Source: Hippophae tibetana (lineage: Eukaryota > Streptophyta > Magnoliopsida > Rosales > Elaeagnaceae). Taken from it: a stretch of 64,000 bases of DNA. This document shows positions 60,811-64,000 of the stretch, in pieces. The notes under the pieces were generated by a model, which was not told the DNA's origin, made no database searches, and worked only from the letters and a program-made list of their open reading frames with translations. Both the position numbers and the translations under genes were made by a program. Location of the stretch: contig CM072805.1 of the NCBI GenBank assembly GCA_037013495.1, positions 25,674,669 through 25,738,668 of the forward strand, read 5' to 3'. The number at the start of each line of letters is the position of its first letter. Positions within the stretch are counted from its first letter, which is position 1.

Positions 60811-63800
60811 ACCCATCTTGATACTCAAATTTCAAAGGACATTTATACAAATTGCAAAGAGTAAATAACAATTCAGATTGGTACAAAATAGTTAACTAGG
60901 AAGAAATACTGCTAAAATGAAATCTTATGAGCCAAATCGAAAATAGCTACTTGATAATCTATTCATCTAAATTTAAGAAATGAATCAACCAGTAATTATA
61001 TAACAAACTGTAAATTTGATCAAGTACACTCAAATCTTTGTCATGATACCTTGGGAGGCTTAGAATTTACCTTCTTTGGCAATGACTTTATCCTGATTTT
61101 ACGTTCATCTATAATTGTCTCACCGTTTTCATCTCCTACATTTGCAGGTAGTTTTGAAGTAGCAACCTCCTCCTCATGCTTATCTCGAGGAAAGTAAAGT
61201 GGAAGCAATCTGCATAGAATAAAGAGGAAGGGACAATTGATCTTCAAGATATATCAATAGAGCAATTAAGTATTGGCAAAAGTCATTAATTATCAATGGA
61301 AAACATGAACCCTGCATAAAAAGAGAAGGCTGTATTGGACCTTTTATATATTTCCGTATCTGATGAGGTAGTAGTACAAAAAACAACAGCTGTAATAATA
61401 TCTTTCTGCTTATCAAGAAACCTCCGCACGGTCCCTGGAAAGAGAACACATGAATGAGAGAACAAGGAATAGTATAAGAGTGATTAACTTTGTAATAAAG
61501 AAAATTATCAGCAGCTAATTAAAAATGTGTCGACCATTATTTAATCAAAATATACATGACAATAATAATTATATATATACATGGAATCTACTTTAGAACT
61601 GCAAAAATAGACACCATTTTACAGAATCATAGGTTTTACTTCATACTATTTTTAGGCCATTCAATACTTGGGACTGGGTTTTTAACTACCTCAAGGAGAA
61701 CTGGTACTTCTCCATACTTCTCTGGTAAGAATAGCAGTTTATTTATTTCTTAATTTTGCTTTGCGGCTCTCATTTATATCCTGTGGCATTCATAATAAAT
61801 TTGTAAATAAATTTCTGAAAGACACTAGATTCCTATGAAATGCCAAACCATGCCTGAACTCTGAAGTACTTGATAGTCCATTGGGGAACTTAAAAATTAA
61901 TAAAAGAAGAAAACAAAGTTAACTATAAGCAGCAAGAGACTAGCTCACTTATAGCAACATGGGCAGCTGGTTCACGTGGGTAGTTTTTAGCCTCTGTATA
62001 AATGCACCCCATAGCAATGCTGCACTTGAATCCAGCAAAAAGTAAGCTCCAAAGTTTCACTAGTTATTGAAACATTAATTTAATTATAAAATTACAGGAG
62101 AAATTAATACAGCAGTAGCTACAAAGAGACCTTTGTAACCCATTATTATTAAGGAGTTCAAGGCAAGATTGGTAGCAACGACTCAGAGCATTCTCTGCAG
62201 CAGTGTGGTATTTTATTGCATATTTGGGGCCAACTGTATGGATAACCCTCCTGAAAAATACTCAAGAAAATAGGACCATTGTACAGACATTTAAGATTAC
62301 TTAGACAACAAAAGAAAATGTAATGTGAATACCTTGGTAATTATTATTATTTTGATTAAGATTATTAACATGTTTGTGATCCAAACTTCAAAGGTATCAA
62401 GTAATTCATTAACATTTAACACCACAAAGAACAATGCTATTAACACATTACAAAAGGTGCAGAATTGCAGATAAGATTCCAAGATGACAAGAGTTCAGTT
62501 TCATAGTGAATAAACGTTTACATCTCACATATATGGAATCAAAATACACACCTGGCAGGAAGTTCATATGCCTTAGTAACCTTTTCCATCCCTATTCGAC
62601 ATCCACCCTATCGACAAGTGAGATTAAAAGAATAGGTAACTTTTGATATTAATCCATTTTCAACATAAAAGAAAAATTTACAGCAGGGACAATTTCATGT
62701 AGTACACTAACTTAAAACTTTCACATTAACATTATAAAACTGTTTTAATCTCATGCCATGTCAAACTATAAATCTCATTACCCATACCTTGGAAAATCAT
62801 TTAACTGTTATATGGTATAATTAATGACCAAAAAAAAAATTCAATGAAAATACGAATAGAATTTTTTAAAATATTAGCATACCAATGTTGCACATTCTTC
62901 AGCTAGACCAGCTCCAGCTGCTGTGTGCTTCATCCAAGTTCTGTTACAATCCAATTGAAAACCATTTCATGGTTATAATATATTATTAACGCATTGCATC
63001 TGTCAATGAGATGATCCACGGATGCTTCACGACATTTTCTAAAAGCAACTTTATTTTCCTAAGAATGTGTTAGGTTGAAAACTCAAATAGACTTTTCATT
63101 GTATTGAAAATGCTTTGTATGGATCATTTGGTTCCAAGATGGCAGCCACTTGTTAACCAGAAATTTATCTGTCACTGCTGCTTTATAATCACAAAGGGGG
63201 AAGGGCATCCAGATTCTAATAGCTGATGATATAAGGAAATTCACGATAATTCTCTTAACTCTTTATTCAGAATCACAAGTACAGTCTAGAGTTTCTCATT
63301 CTAAGCAACATTAATAAAAAAACATTTATCCCTGCAAGTTTCGTGCATGTAAGGTAAAAGAAGGAACATTTTCTTACTCCAAATTCTTCAAATCAGTTGA
63401 ACGTGAAGTATATGGTTACAGCCAACACTAATGAGGATAGAAGATATGAGTTGTCAAAGGTGAAAAATGAAGTGAAACATGTGAAAATAATTACATCTAT
63501 GGTTTCTGGTGTATTTCAGGTCAAGTCCTAACCTCCACTTCAAATCATTTCTATGTTCCAAAGTCAGATAATGAAACGAGATATCCAAACATTCATTTCA
63601 GTTATTACAATGAAAGCTGGGTTTTTATTCCCAAGATTAAAAAAAGGTCTGTTGTCTTATTAAAATCAGGCATCTAAGGCTAACCTCGTTTCTAGAGTTC
63701 ACAACAGCATCCACTTCAAGATTCCACAGGTCCCCTCTTCATAGATATATCTTTGAGTTAATTTCATGATCCACAGGAAAGCTAGAAATAAAACCACTTC

Positions 63801-64000
63801 CACCACCCTCTGCCTCAGATTGAGATGTCAATGGATCAGCAAAATATGAATTAGAAAAGGAAGTATCTTCACTCTCATATTCCAATAAAGACCTGGACTC
63901 AGTATCACTCCACCGGGGAATTTGATCCAAATTGACGACATAATCAACATTATCGGTTGGTGTTCCACCTTGTGTTGTAGTTGCCGCTGTGACCACAGGC

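Larger units (their letters stand above)
56097..64000 (-). pseudogene. macro-domain/Sec14 (GDAP2-like) protein, At1g69340-like, probably a pseudogene; 5' end beyond the window
   Basis: Exons on the minus strand: >64000-63685, 62940-62883, 62607-62552, 62250-62131, 62019-61949, 61434-61341, 61209-61050, about 59680-58608 (interrupted), 58131-58023, 57913-57846, 56864-56790, 56700-56609 and 56172-56097. The first seven encode a macro (ADP-ribose binding) domain with VIHTVGPKYA, CIYTEAKNYPREPAAHVAIR and VVFCTTTSSDTEIYKR. The last exons encode a CRAL-TRIO/Sec14 domain with VMVVVGAHFLLRCLDLEQF and end in GGKGLIVDPRTKYVYHRP. Damage: TGA (63739-63741) replaces the conserved Trp of the LWRGD-like stretch; about 20 bp are lost in exon 2 near 62920, removing the glycine-containing loop; about 2 bp are lost near 59602; about 5 bp are lost near 58654; a MITE sits in exon 8; and the exon before 56864 is not found. 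Remaining splice sites are intact, so loss is fairly recent. Sequencing error could explain one lesion, not all. Confidence 0.85.

Noticed and set aside
61949-61955. Apparent loss of the splice donor after macro exon 5
   Set aside because: Placing the donor one base earlier (A then GTGAGC) keeps phase and completes the Arg codon with the next exon, so this junction is normal.

Overview
This is nuclear DNA from a flowering plant, almost certainly a eudicot. Genes have GT-AG introns, intergenic DNA is very AT-rich, two long intronless PLS-type PPR genes are present, and the rest is dense with plant-type LTR retrotransposons, TRIMs, MITEs, Mutator-like relics and a pararetrovirus fossil. No CRISPR, operon, rRNA or tRNA gene is seen. 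I cannot name the species.

Layout: 0-6 kb is AT-rich DNA with an old endogenous caulimovirid movement-protein fragment (minus strand, about 1.5-1.8 kb). At 6.2-13.2 kb (+) lies a DUF863 gene with a 5' UTR intron, a hairpin MITE in the next intron and a truncated copia-type LTR fragment in its last intron. At 13.2-20.3 kb is AT-rich spacer. At 20.3-22.4 kb (+) is a PPR gene resembling Arabidopsis At2g03380. At 23.1-28.7 kb is a complete but decayed Ty1/copia element (minus; TSD CATAA). At 28.8-31.2 kb (-) is a second PPR gene resembling At1g69350. At 31-41 kb is spacer with a decayed MULE transposase and a 1.16-kb foldback element with a perfect 9-bp target-site duplication.

At 41.1-49.7 kb (-) is an eight-exon gene for the chloroplast Clp-protease adaptor ClpF (UVR plus YccV domains, 334 aa). 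Its intron 4 carries a full copia element (TSD ATTGC) and a large foldback. At 50.6-53.4 kb are Tourist/Harbinger-like MITEs filled with telomere-like CCCTAAA/CCCAAAT repeats, one of them apparently nested. At 53.8-54.4 kb is a tandem TRIM with three LTRs, followed by a (TTA)n tract. At 56.1-64 kb (-), running off the window, is a macro-domain/Sec14 (GDAP2-like, At1g69340-like) gene. It looks like a pseudogene: a nonsense codon, about three frameshifting deletions, a missing exon and an 817-bp hairpin MITE inserted into an exon with a TTA/TAA duplication.

The five host genes match, from memory, neighbours in two Arabidopsis segments (At1g69340-69360 and At2g03380-03390). The window therefore looks like an unfractionated version of a region that was duplicated and reciprocally lost in Brassicaceae. 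The most unusual content is the set of five long inverted-repeat elements in or next to genes, the telomere-repeat-bearing MITEs, and the disrupted macro/Sec14 gene.
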